DNA of 64,000 bases, from NCBI GenBank assembly GCA_017515205.1, contig JAFWHN010000001.1, positions 124,001-188,000 on the forward strand, read 5' to 3'. The position numbers were made by a program, and so were the translations under genes. The notes under the pieces were generated by a model. That model was not told the origin of the DNA and made no database searches. It saw nothing but the letters and a program-made list of their open reading frames with translations. Source of the DNA: Candidatus Saccharimonadota bacterium (lineage in GTDB: Bacteria > Patescibacteriota > Saccharimonadia > Saccharimonadales > Saccharimonadaceae). Shown in pieces: positions 19,666 through 26,981 of this stretch (positions are counted from its first letter, which is position 1; every line of letters starts with the position of its first letter).

Positions 19666-20699
19666 CCAGTATGCTTTTCGCCGTGATAAATTGTGGTCGG
19701 AATACCTTTCACATTTAATTCTTTTTCTACAATCTCACGGTTTTCTGCCATTTTTGTAGTAATCTCTGGATAGTCAGAAATTTTACGAATCTCTTTTACT
19801 TCACTATCTTTCAAACCAGCTGCCTTGAGCCATCCTTCTATAACTTTTACAGCTTGTTCCGTAGAATAATCGTCATTGAATTTATCTTGATAAGAAATAC
19901 CATCGTCATCTTTTCCAAAAAAGATTTTGTCAATAATCTCTATTGACAGGCCAGACTTAACTTGTTCGGTCGCAAACATATATTTCACAATCAACTCAGA
20001 ATTTTTAAATTTATAATTCCCTTCCGCATCCTGAATTGCAAACGGCACCAATCGTACATTATATTCATCAAAGAAACCGGCTTCTTTCTGATTCCGATAC
20101 GAAGACATACAAACCACGCAACCTGGATCAAAAATATCAACGGCTGTTTCTTTATCTTCAGATTCAGAACCGCCAATATCAATATAGTTAAAATGGTAAT
20201 CGTCAGGGTTATAGGTTTTGAACTTATCCGGTATAGCTTCAAATATTTCCCCCCATTCTGTAAACCAGCGACCAGTTGCCTCAAGTGGATTAGTCGGCTC
20301 CGATTCATCAATTGAACAAACTTCCGCTCCTAGTGAGCAAGAAGAAGGCTTCGTCACATTGCAGGAGCCAAAAACCCATAGCGCCAACAAAGATTTGATA
20401 GCGGTTAAAATTGCCCAAACAGTCACCAAAACAATTATTACCGCGACAACCTCAATTAAAATTGAAAGAGGCTTTGTCCACTTGGGGTGTTTTACAATTA
20501 CACGACTGAGGATACTATTTTTAATATCCTCTTTGAAACCAATTTCACATTTTTGCAATCTGACTTTTTTCCAAAGACAACTCCAAGCTTTTTTCATAGC
20601 TTTGGTATAAGATTTCCATAGCTTAGGTTTAAAAATCGAAATAATGGCTACAAAAAGACCGATTAGAGCCAAAATAATAAAAGCAGCTATACACACCAT
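19644..20699 (-). CDS. Membrane-anchored thioredoxin-fold protein
   Basis: 351 residues. Two N-terminal hydrophobic segments (about 3-22 and 80-108) flank a basic cytoplasmic loop; the remainder is extracytoplasmic. The C-terminal domain looks like a thioredoxin/DsbA-type fold: the beta strand and active site DIFDPGCVVCMSSYR contain a CxxC (CVVC), and a late KGIPTTIYHG gives the cis-proline loop. Further cysteines (CNVTKPSSC, C in EVCSIDE) precede the domain. A role in extracellular disulfide formation or isomerisation is a reasonable inference. No partner DsbB/VKOR is visible nearby. The -10 at 20709-20717 is weak (TGATAGAAT). Confidence 0.6.
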   Translation of the reverse strand: MVCIAAFIILALIGLFVAIISIFKPKLWKSYTKAMKKAWSCLWKKVRLQKCEIGFKEDIKNSILSRVIVKHPKWTKPLSILIEVVAVIIVLVTVWAILTAIKSLLALWVFGSCNVTKPSSCSLGAEVCSIDESEPTNPLEATGRWFTEWGEIFEAIPDKFKTYNPDDYHFNYIDIGGSESEDKETAVDIFDPGCVVCMSSYRNQKEAGFFDEYNVRLVPFAIQDAEGNYKFKNSELIVKYMFATEQVKSGLSIEIIDKIFFGKDDDGISYQDKFNDDYSTEQAVKVIEGWLKAAGLKDSEVKEIRKISDYPEITTKMAENREIVEKELNVKGIPTTIYHGEKHTGLWKQDS

Positions 20700-20717
20700 A
20701 ACATTATTATTCTATCA

Positions 20718-21881
20718 TTAGAAAATAATTTTTTCCATAACTTTTTTGATTTTTTCGGTATCTTCAGGTGAATTATGAAAACCAAAAGAAAAACGTACTA
20801 GTGGCGGTAAATGTAGCACGTGATCTAGATAATAATGCACACAGAAATAACCCGTCCGCGCCATAATGTTTTCGTGCGATAAAGCATTACCTAATAAATG
20901 CGAATCCAGACTATCCACATAAAATGACATTGTTGGATTTGGCCGTTTATTTACTAAATGTACCTTATCTGAGCTAGACAAAAAGTCAAAAATCGCCGTG
21001 TAATTCTCTTCTAATCTTTGCCAATCTTTTTTGGATCGACTATTCAACCAATCAAGCGCAGCACTAAGTCCAATAATTTCGCCCCACGCTTGCAAACCAG
21101 ATTCAAATCTGGTATATCGGTGTTCTTTATTGTTAGCAGAAAGTACATAGGAATCCTTCATTACATCGTCTACCATGCCACCACCCAAAAACCTAGGCAA
21201 CATTTTAGCATCTAATTCATCACGCCAAACTATTACACCCAGCGAAGGCGCATACATTTTATGGGCCGAAAAACATATCACGTCAGCCTCCACTCCACGT
21301 ACAATATCGACAGAATGTGCCATAGTCTGCGCTGCATCAATTATTACAATACCACCTGCTTTATGCACAGTTTTAATCAATTCTTTAATATTTAATAATT
21401 TGCGTCCATCAAAATTACTCGCACAGTTAACCACCACCACGGCTTTTTTAAAGTCGTAATCGTCTAGATTAATCGAACCGTCTATATTTCTTTTCATTAC
21501 TTCACGCGGTAAACCAGTACGATCCGAAAAAGCAATTGAAGCCAAAAATGGCGAATTATGCTCGATTTCGGAAGTCATAATTTTTGAAAAATATTTTGCA
21601 TCTAATTGCGATAGAACCAAGTTGATGCCATAAGTCGTATTAAGCGTAAACGAAGCAGTATATTTTCTAACGGGTAGTTTTAAAAATTTCAGGACTTTTT
21701 CTCTCGTCTCTTCTACTTTTTCGTCAGTAATAACGCCCCATTTATACTTTACACGTTCACCACAAGAATTATGCTTGGTATAATAGTCATCCACCGCGTT
21801 AATAACTGGACGTGGCCTTAGACTTTGGCAAGCCGCGTCTAAATAGACCTCTCCTTCATGTAAATAGTCAAAATCTTCCAT
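20718..21881 (-). CDS. Cysteine desulfurase-like class V aminotransferase
   Basis: PLP enzyme with the SufS/Csd architecture, 387 residues. VVNCASNFDGR, the cofactor Asp in IIDAAQTMAHSVDI and the Schiff-base lysine in SAHKMYAPS are clear, and a C-terminal ARTGYFCVHYYL carries the candidate catalytic cysteine. It probably supplies sulfur for tRNA thiolation or Fe-S clusters (QueH needs one); no scaffold gene is adjacent. I use ATG 21881, since a TATGAT -10 ends 6 nt upstream (21888-21893), rather than a longer reading starting at 21920 that would swallow the promoter. Confidence 0.78.
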   Translation of the reverse strand: MEDFDYLHEGEVYLDAACQSLRPRPVINAVDDYYTKHNSCGERVKYKWGVITDEKVEETREKVLKFLKLPVRKYTASFTLNTTYGINLVLSQLDAKYFSKIMTSEIEHNSPFLASIAFSDRTGLPREVMKRNIDGSINLDDYDFKKAVVVVNCASNFDGRKLLNIKELIKTVHKAGGIVIIDAAQTMAHSVDIVRGVEADVICFSAHKMYAPSLGVIVWRDELDAKMLPRFLGGGMVDDVMKDSYVLSANNKEHRYTRFESGLQAWGEIIGLSAALDWLNSRSKKDWQRLEENYTAIFDFLSSSDKVHLVNKRPNPTMSFYVDSLDSHLLGNALSHENIMARTGYFCVHYYLDHVLHLPPLVRFSFGFHNSPEDTEKIKKVMEKIIF

Positions 21882-21920
21882 GATTCCATCATATCGTAAT
21901 TCTTGGTTTTTCGCAAACAA

Positions 21921-21946
21921 AAAATGACACCACTAGGTGTCATTTT
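21921..21946 (-). terminator. Intrinsic terminator of rplJ-rplL
   Basis: An 11-bp perfect stem (AAAATGACACC with GGTGTCATTTT, 4-nt loop), followed by T's on the minus strand, 25 nt after the rplL stop codon. Confidence 0.85.
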
Positions 21947-21970
21947 CTGCAAATCGGCTAACCCATTTTA

Positions 21971-22357
21971 TTATGCTAATTCGACAGTAGCACCAGCTTC
22001 TTCAAGTGATTTCTTCATCGCCTCAGCGTCAGCTTTAGCAACTTTTTCTTTCACAGTAGCAGGGGCGCCATCAACGATAGCTTTAGCTTCACCAAGACCA
22101 AGACCAGTAGCTTCCTTAACAGCCTTGATCACAGCGATTTTTTGAGCACCGGCGTCCTTCAAAACGACGTCGTATTCAGATTTGCCTTCATCGGCAGCAG
22201 CGGCACCAGCATCACCTGCTGGACCAGCGGCAACTGCCACAGCAGCAGCGGCTGGCTCAATGCCATATTCGTCTTTAAGGGTATTTTTAAGTTCATTTAC
22301 TTCGAGAACGGTTAATTTAACCAATTCTTCGGCTAATTTTTTAATATCAGTAGCCAT
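21971..22357 (-). CDS. rplL: Ribosomal protein bL12 (L7/L12)
   Basis: Stalk protein that recruits translation factors. 128 residues: an N-terminal dimerisation helix region ([20 protein letters not shown]), an alanine/glycine-rich hinge (about 34-55) and the conserved C-terminal domain with [33 protein letters not shown] and [14 protein letters not shown] precedes the ATG. It is followed by a strong terminator, not by rpoB as in many bacteria. Confidence 0.97.
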   Translation of the reverse strand: MATDIKKLAEELVKLTVLEVNELKNTLKDEYGIEPAAAAVAVAAGPAGDAGAAAADEGKSEYDVVLKDAGAQKIAVIKAVKEATGLGLGEAKAIVDGAPATVKEKVAKADAEAMKKSLEEAGATVELA

Positions 22358-22386
22358 AATTAATCCTTTCTAATTAAAATTGATTG

Positions 22387-22908
22387 CTAATTTGCATGTG
22401 CTTCCAAGCCAGAAACGATGCCAGAAAGTCCGCCCGAAAGAGCTGAAATGCTGTCGGTAGCAGGCGACAAAAGTTGTGCCACCACTTGAGCAATGAGCTC
22501 GTTCTTTGTCGGCATAGCCGCTAAGACTTTTACTTCGTCCTCGGTCAAAGCTTTACCAAGGTCAGAAAAACCGCCCATTAAGTTTAATGCATCATGTTTT
22601 TTAGCAAATTCTGCTAAAACTTTTGCAGGTGCAACTTCGTCATCTTGAGATACGGCATAAAGTAACTGACCGGTTAAGCCAGTTGTATCAGTATTTTTAT
22701 AAACGGCGATTTGCCCCATTGCTACACGCACTAAGCGATTCTTCACGACCTTGATTTTGACGCCAGCTTCACGCGCGTTTTTACGCAATTCCTGAAGCTC
22801 TGCTACGGTTAAACCTTGATATTTAGCATAAACCGTAGCTTTAGCGCTTGTCAAAAGCTCGGTCAAATCAGCAACCAATGTATTCTTTTTATCCTTTGAA
22901 ATTGCCAT
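22387..22908 (-). CDS. rplJ: Ribosomal protein uL10
   Basis: Anchors the L12 dimers to the ribosome. 173 residues, beginning MAISKDKKNTLVADLTELL, with the family segment TVYAKYQGLTVAELQELRKN and the C-terminal L12-binding helix. AAAGGAA lies about 6 nt before the ATG. The leader upstream carries the expected L10 autoregulatory RNA. Cotranscribed with rplL. Confidence 0.96.
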   Translation of the reverse strand: MAISKDKKNTLVADLTELLTSAKATVYAKYQGLTVAELQELRKNAREAGVKIKVVKNRLVRVAMGQIAVYKNTDTTGLTGQLLYAVSQDDEVAPAKVLAEFAKKHDALNLMGGFSDLGKALTEDEVKVLAAMPTKNELIAQVVAQLLSPATDSISALSGGLSGIVSGLEAHAN

Positions 22909-22924
22909 AAAAAGTTCCTTTGGT

Positions 22925-23035
22925 TAATTTAATATTTGGTTAGCCAACTTGTTAAATAGCGTCACCAAACTAATATGTAAGAAATATCCTCGGCGACATA
23001 ATTAAGGAATACTCCCGTCGCTGTCTTTGGTAACT
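22925..23035 (-). promoter_or_regulatory. L10 leader RNA (autoregulatory, kink-turn type)
   Basis: The 5' leader between the promoter at 23042-23050 and rplJ contains AAAGACAGCGACGG...GTCGCCGAGG. This is the AGACAGC / GCCGAGG pairing typical of the bacterial L10 leader, where the L10-(L12)4 complex binds and represses translation. The rest of the leader has further inverted segments (TTGGTGACG / ACCAAA type). Confidence 0.75.
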
Positions 23036-23041
23036 AATATC

Positions 23042-23050
23042 ATTATAACA
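23042..23050 (-). promoter_or_regulatory. Extended -10 of the rplJ-rplL operon
   Basis: TGTTATAAT on the minus strand. It predicts a leader of about 125 nt, unlike the leaderless genes around it. Confidence 0.65.
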
Positions 23051-23070
23051 CACCTAAACACTAAAATCAA

Positions 23071-23634
23071 CTAATTTAAATGCTTAGTACTGGTAAACTG
23101 GAAGATGCCACCAATGGCTGCAATACCGATTAGAATTGGCCAATAAAAAGTGTCGAAATCGATTTGTGGGAAAAAGGCAAAAATTGCTAAAGTTAAGCCA
23201 TAACTACCAGCAAGAGCGCTAGCTACAATAATAGCTGGTTTGAGCAACATTACCGCTATTCCACCTGCGGCTACGCCAATTACCCCACCAATAATCAAAG
23301 TAGTTATGTCAGTGCCAAAATACTGAACAGTAATTAACATAGTTATAGCAAAAGCAATCAAAGATACACAGACTTTTTCAATCGAAAAACCAAGCAGACC
23401 GAGCAAAAGAGCACCCGCAATCGGCAACAAATTCTGATAAAGCTCACTGCTTGCGACTTCTTGCACATTTTCGTTAATAATTGGCATCAAATAATTCATC
23501 AAATTGAGCCCAATCAAAAACCAAATAATGAAAAAAGCTATTCTTTTAATACGATAGCCAAAAAACAATACAGCTAAACCTAGAGCGATAAAAATCAGGC
23601 GCTCATATAATTCCATATTTTGAATTTCTTCCAT
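23071..23634 (-). CDS. Seven-helix membrane protein, DUF4203/TMEM198-like
   Basis: 187 residues with about 7 hydrophobic helices and short loops, including IAGALLLGLLGFSIEKVCVS and IIGGVIGVAAGGIAVMLLKP, a glycine-rich helix pattern like the DUF4203 (TMEM198) family. No catalytic residue stands out and the function is unknown. The start is ATG 23634: TGTTATAAT (23641-23649) ends 6 nt before it. A longer reading back to 23757 would run through the structured element and is rejected. Confidence 0.65.
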   Translation of the reverse strand: MEEIQNMELYERLIFIALGLAVLFFGYRIKRIAFFIIWFLIGLNLMNYLMPIINENVQEVASSELYQNLLPIAGALLLGLLGFSIEKVCVSLIAFAITMLITVQYFGTDITTLIIGGVIGVAAGGIAVMLLKPAIIVASALAGSYGLTLAIFAFFPQIDFDTFYWPILIGIAAIGGIFQFTSTKHLN

Positions 23635-23640
23635 AAGCTT

Positions 23641-23649
23641 ATTATAACA
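23641..23649 (-). promoter_or_regulatory. Extended -10 for the DUF4203-like gene (sets its start)
   Basis: TGTTATAAT, 6 nt before ATG 23634; just downstream of the T-run of the structured element. Confidence 0.6.
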
Positions 23650-23659
23650 TACGAAAAAC

Positions 23660-23765
23660 AAAAAAGTGTCTTTGGGGACGGGGTCGCTCCGGCCCGTCGT
23701 CACGGGCGGAGCGCCCCTCGAACCTCGGTCGTAACCTCCGGATCGCCCCAAAGACACGATTTTTG
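23660..23765 (-). terminator. GC-rich three-way-junction RNA ending in a terminator
   Basis: A perfect 12-bp outer stem (23666-23677 with 23746-23757, GTGTCTTTGGGG pairing with CCCCAAAGACAC) encloses two inner hairpins. One is long (GGGG-CGCTCC-GCCCG at 23680-23696 with CGGGC-GGAGCG-CCCC at 23703-23717, 6-nt loop). One is short (CGATCC...GGTTCG, about 23718-23745). On the minus strand the outer stem is followed by TTTTTTG, so it terminates rplA. Its G+C content is far above the surrounding DNA. It may be a plain terminator with an insertion, or a small structured RNA. Confidence 0.7.
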
Positions 23766-23780
23766 TTTTCTATAATATAG

Positions 23781-24860
23781 TTAGTTGTACAGATTCTCAA
23801 TTTGGATCGAAGGACCCATAGTTGTCGTCATATAGACAGATTTGACATAGGTGCCTTTAAGAGAAGCTGGTTTTTGAGCTTTCAAAGAGTTAAAGAACGC
23901 ATTGGCGTTTTCAACTAGTTTGTCAACTCCAAACGATACTTTACCAATCCCAATATGCACAATTGCTTGCTTATCAACGCGATATTCAACTTTACCAGCT
24001 TTAGCTTCTTTTACAGCTTTAGCAACATCCATCGTGACAGTACCAGCCTTCGGATTAGGCATCAAGCCTTTAGGCCCTAATAGTCTAGCATATTTACCAA
24101 GCTTTGGCATGTACTGCGGAGTAGAAATCAAAACATCAAAGTCAATCGTGCCCTTTTCGAGACGCTTCAAAAACTCTTCGTCTTCGGCGATATCAGCACC
24201 AGCAGCTTTCGCGGCTTTGCAAATGTCGAGTGGTGCAAACACTGCTACCTTTACAGATTTACCGTTACCATTAGGAAGAACCAAAGTGGTGCGAATATTT
24301 TGGTCGGCTTGTCTCGGGTCTACACCAAGACGTACGTGAATTTCTACGCTTGCATCAAACTTAACTGGGTTAGACTTAATAGCTAAGTCAGTAGCATCTT
24401 TGAGAGAATATACTTCACCTTTTTTGATTAATTTAGCAACCTCTTGATATTTTTTGCCTCGGCGCTCGATCTTAGGGCGTGTAACAGGAGCAGCACCCTT
24501 CGGTTTAACAGTAGCTTCCTCAGCAGCACGTTCTTTTTTGCGCTCTTGGCGTTCCTCTTCAGCTTTAACTTCTTCAATATGTTTTTTGGATTTTTTACCA
24601 GACTTTGCAAAAGTTTCTTTAGTCTCATCGATATGCTCTTTAGCTTCTTCAATACGTTCTTTGGCGTCTTCTTTCACAGCTTCTTTGACACCCTCTGCAA
24701 TGCTATGGGCTTCCTCTAAGTTGTCTTTTACCTCTTTCGCGGCTTTTTCAACTTTTTCCTTCACTTCGGCCACTTTTTTAGAGACTTCAGCTTTAATTTC
24801 TTCCTTAGTTTCTTTGACCGCTTCAGCAGCCTCCACCTTAGTTTCTTTGGCTTTTGCCAT
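23781..24860 (-). CDS. rplA: Ribosomal protein uL1 with a long N-terminal extension
   Basis: L1 stalk protein that moves deacylated tRNA out of the E site. 359 residues; bacterial L1 is about 230. The canonical part starts near residue 133 ([20 protein letters not shown]) and contains the signatures [20 protein letters not shown] and [15 protein letters not shown]. The preceding 130 residues are almost only A, E, K, V, D and I in heptad-like order, a charged amphipathic helix like LEA or apolipoprotein repeats, with no hydrophobic signal. The start at 24860 follows AAAGGA. The -10 at 24919-24927 gives a leader of about 50 nt, possibly the autoregulatory site. Confidence 0.93.
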   Translation of the reverse strand: MAKAKETKVEAAEAVKETKEEIKAEVSKKVAEVKEKVEKAAKEVKDNLEEAHSIAEGVKEAVKEDAKERIEEAKEHIDETKETFAKSGKKSKKHIEEVKAEEERQERKKERAAEEATVKPKGAAPVTRPKIERRGKKYQEVAKLIKKGEVYSLKDATDLAIKSNPVKFDASVEIHVRLGVDPRQADQNIRTTLVLPNGNGKSVKVAVFAPLDICKAAKAAGADIAEDEEFLKRLEKGTIDFDVLISTPQYMPKLGKYARLLGPKGLMPNPKAGTVTMDVAKAVKEAKAGKVEYRVDKQAIVHIGIGKVSFGVDKLVENANAFFNSLKAQKPASLKGTYVKSVYMTTTMGPSIQIENLYN

Positions 24861-24918
24861 CGTATCCTTTCCGTGGTGATAACGAGCAGATGCTCTCCCA
24901 ACCTTAATTATTTGCCAT

Positions 24919-24927
24919 ATTATAACA
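24919..24927 (-). promoter_or_regulatory. Extended -10 of rplA
   Basis: TGTTATAAT. The leader to ATG 24860 includes a GAGCATCTGCTC hairpin and an AAAGGA ribosome site. Confidence 0.6.
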
Positions 24928-24947
24928 AATTTACGTTTAAAAAGCAA

Positions 24948-24970
24948 GAAAAAAGGGAGCATCCGCTCCC
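24948..24970 (-). terminator. Intrinsic terminator after the hypothetical gene
   Basis: GGGAGC-GGAT-GCTCCC stem followed by TTTTTT on the minus strand. It separates the hypothetical gene from rplA. Confidence 0.8.
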
Positions 24971-24980
24971 ATTAGATAGG

Positions 24981-25403
24981 CTACTCATTGCGCTTGCGTC
25001 TGTCCTGGCGCAGATAATAACATTTTTCTGCACTCATGACATAACATCTGTTTTTTCCAAGCGTAAGCCTATCATCATAGTCAGAGATAGTTGTATATAT
25101 TTTTCTTAAGAAGAATTCGACATAATCATCGAATGCTTCTACTATCTCTAGTAACTCTTTTTCGGATAGTTTACAAAGATATCTTCTAGCATCTCCATAA
25201 CTATCCATCATCAAAAACTTCATATTTGGGCATTCATTGAACATTATTCTAAACAGATAATGTCCAGTTTTCAATTTAGCTTCTTTCATCTCCTGCCATT
25301 TCTGGTCATAAACTTCTGAAAGAAGCCTAAATTCTTCATGATGCTCTTCCCATCCTTTTAGAAGTCTCTGTTTTAACTGTAAATTTGTTTGTGAATCTTG
25401 CAT
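24981..25403 (-). CDS. Hypothetical protein between rplK and rplA
   Basis: 140 residues, helical and highly charged, not recognised. It begins MQDSQTNLQLKQRLLKGWEE and ends in a basic YLRQDRRKRNE tail. Several aromatic and Cys/Met residues lie in the middle (GHYLFRIMFNECPNMKFLMM). No signal peptide or membrane helix. It has its own -10 (25450-25458), a leader of about 40 nt with a G-rich ribosome site (GGGGGGT), and its own terminator. It is therefore an independent unit set into the usually contiguous rplK-rplA pair. Confidence 0.6.
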   Translation of the reverse strand: MQDSQTNLQLKQRLLKGWEEHHEEFRLLSEVYDQKWQEMKEAKLKTGHYLFRIMFNECPNMKFLMMDSYGDARRYLCKLSEKELLEIVEAFDDYVEFFLRKIYTTISDYDDRLTLGKNRCYVMSAEKCYYLRQDRRKRNE

Positions 25404-25449
25404 ATTACTACCCCCCAGTTCTCATACCAAACTAGCAATACATCCCTCC

Positions 25450-25458
25450 ATTATATCA
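25450..25458 (-). promoter_or_regulatory. Extended -10 for the hypothetical gene at 24981
   Basis: TGATATAAT; the leader carries a GGGGGGT ribosome site before ATG 25403. Confidence 0.55.
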
Positions 25459-25495
25459 TACTTATGCCAATCTGTCAATATGAGATAAATCTAAC

Positions 25496-25520
25496 AAAAA
25501 AACGGGCCTTTGAGACCCGT
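25496..25520 (-). terminator. Intrinsic terminator of secE-nusG-rplK
   Basis: ACGGG...CCCGT hairpin followed by seven T's on the minus strand, just after the rplK stop. Confidence 0.8.
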
Positions 25521-25533
25521 CTTTTTAAAAAAC

Positions 25534-25962
25534 TTATTCTTCGACTGTCACGCCCATTGAACGTGCAGTACCAGCCACAATCTTAATTGCGCCATCGATA
25601 TCAACTGCGTTCAACTGATCCATTTTCTTTTCGGCAATTTCTTTGAGTTGAGCTTTGGTAATTTTGCCAACCTTATCTACATTTGGCTTGCCAGAACCTT
25701 TGTCAATCTTGATTGCCTCACGAATCAAATCATCAACTGGTTGACCAAGTGATTTCCAGTCAAAAGAACGGTCTTCGAATACGCGAATATGTACAATCAC
25801 GTTTTTACCCATCATGTCCTTGGTGGCTTCATTAAATGGGTTGATAAAATCCATCATGTTCAAGCCCCATTGACCAAGTGTTGAACCAACTGGAGGTCCA
25901 GCGGTTGCTCTACCGGCTGGAATACGTAATTTTAGATTACCAATAACCTTTTTTTCTGCCAT
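25534..25962 (-). CDS. rplK: Ribosomal protein uL11
   Basis: Forms the GTPase-associated centre with 23S rRNA. 142 residues, normal length. Signatures: LRIPAGRATAGPPVGSTLGQ, NPFNEATKDMMGKNVIVHIR and the C-terminal KMDQLNAVDIDGAIKIVAGT...MGVTVE. AAAGGGA lies before the ATG. Third gene of the secE-nusG-rplK unit. Confidence 0.97.
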   Translation of the reverse strand: MAEKKVIGNLKLRIPAGRATAGPPVGSTLGQWGLNMMDFINPFNEATKDMMGKNVIVHIRVFEDRSFDWKSLGQPVDDLIREAIKIDKGSGKPNVDKVGKITKAQLKEIAEKKMDQLNAVDIDGAIKIVAGTARSMGVTVEE

Positions 25963-25997
25963 AAATTCCCTTTCTAGTGCGTAACTACCTTATTATA

Positions 25998-26543
25998 TCA
26001 TAATTGTTTGACTTGTAAAGCATCTAGCTCAACTGGTGTTTCGCGACCAAACATCGAAACCATCACCTTGAGCTTACCCTTAGCTGCATCAATTTCCGAA
26101 ATTGAACCGTCAAAGCCTTTAAACGGACCGTCAGTAATCGAAACTACTTCGCCCACTTCATACTTTACGGAGAATTTCGGGTCTTCTACGCCCATTCGCT
26201 TCTTGATTTTGGTGATTTCTTTTTCGGAAACTGGAGTTGGCTGAGTGCCAGTACCGATAAAGCCAGTTACTCCTGGAGTATTACGGATGATATACCAGGT
26301 TTCATCAGAAAGTTTCATATCTACTAGCACATATCCTTGCAAAATTTTACGGTCGACAATTTTACGCTTACCGTTTTTAATTTCGATTTGCTTTTCTTTT
26401 GGTACAATTGCCTCAAAAATTTTGTCTGCCATTTCAACCGTATTCACACGTTGGTTAATTGAATCGGCGACCTTGTCTTCATAGCCAGAATACGTCGAAA
26501 TCGCGTACCACGCTCTTGTATCATTATATCTATTTACTGCCAT
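25998..26543 (-). CDS. nusG: Transcription elongation factor NusG
   Basis: Binds the RNA polymerase clamp and couples transcription to translation or Rho. 181 residues. The NGN domain is clear from RAWYAISTYSGYEDKVADSI and RKILQGYVLVDM, followed by VTGFIGTGTQPTPVSEKE; the KOW domain starts at YEVGEVVSITDGPFKGFDGS. AAGGAG lies before the ATG, and the gene starts 9 nt after secE. Confidence 0.97.
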   Translation of the reverse strand: MAVNRYNDTRAWYAISTYSGYEDKVADSINQRVNTVEMADKIFEAIVPKEKQIEIKNGKRKIVDRKILQGYVLVDMKLSDETWYIIRNTPGVTGFIGTGTQPTPVSEKEITKIKKRMGVEDPKFSVKYEVGEVVSITDGPFKGFDGSISEIDAAKGKLKVMVSMFGRETPVELDALQVKQL

Positions 26544-26552
26544 TTTATCTCC

Positions 26553-26930
26553 TTATCCTAAAATTAAATTAAATAACCATGAGAAGAACAAATCAAGTAA
26601 TGAAATAACCGCAATTAAAATTGCCGTATAAACAAAAACTGCCAGAACCATCTTCCAAGTGGCTTTTTGATTAGGCCAACGAACTTGCCGAATTTCACGC
26701 CATGAATCTCTAAGATAGGTGAAAAACGCGACAAAAGGACGAATCAAAATAAACGGTTTTTTCTTAGTATTGCCATCAGCTAGTTTTTTCTCAGCTTTTT
26801 TTAGCTCTTGGCGTTTTACTTTTTCAGTTTTTTTGTCTTTTACAACTACTTTTTTACGAGTAATGGTCGGCTCCTCATCCGTATCTTTACGGGGAGAATC
26901 GCTTGCCTTAATTCTGGTAATTTTTGCCAT
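26553..26930 (-). CDS. secE: Preprotein translocase subunit SecE
   Basis: Single-helix SecE type: FTYLRDSWREIRQVRWPNQK, the amphipathic family motif, then one membrane segment (about 95-122). At 125 residues it has an N-terminal charged extension of about 65 residues (Lys, Asp and Thr rich) absent from typical 60-residue SecE. GAGGAG lies before the ATG. The promoter is uncertain: a TAAAAT element near 26978-26983 would place the upstream terminator hairpin in the leader. Confidence 0.93.
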   Translation of the reverse strand: MAKITRIKASDSPRKDTDEEPTITRKKVVVKDKKTEKVKRQELKKAEKKLADGNTKKKPFILIRPFVAFFTYLRDSWREIRQVRWPNQKATWKMVLAVFVYTAILIAVISLLDLFFSWLFNLILG

Positions 26931-26946
26931 TTAACTCCTCTTTATT

Positions 26947-26969
26947 AAAAAAAGTCTGATACCAGACTT
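26947..26969 (-). terminator. Intrinsic terminator of glgP, upstream of secE
   Basis: AAGTCTG-GTAT-CAGACTT perfect 7-bp stem followed by T's on the minus strand, 13 nt after the phosphorylase stop codon. Confidence 0.75.
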
Positions 26970-26981
26970 GTCAAGATTTTA

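Noticed and set aside
20218-20610. Plus-strand open frame opposite the thioredoxin-fold gene
   Set aside because: No promoter or ribosome site, and the opposite strand has coherent membrane and CxxC features.
21971-23050. rpoB following rplL
   Set aside because: A strong terminator follows rplL and the next gene on that strand is a cysteine desulfurase; rpoBC must be elsewhere.
23635-23757. N-terminal extension of the DUF4203-like protein through the GC-rich element
   Set aside because: It would put a strong promoter and a terminator inside a coding region; ATG 23634 with the 6-nt promoter spacing is more consistent.
23660-23765. SRP RNA (4.5S) or a tRNA-like gene in the GC-rich element
   Set aside because: The SRP apical motif (GGTCCGGAAGGAAGCAGCC-type) is absent and no cloverleaf can be folded; only GGTTCGA resembles a T-loop.
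24428-24879. Long open frames on both strands opposite the rplA extension (e.g. plus 24444-24719, 24454-24879)
   Set aside because: They are mirror readings of the Lys/Glu/Ala repeat of rplA, with low-complexity Ser/Phe/Leu translations and no ribosome sites.
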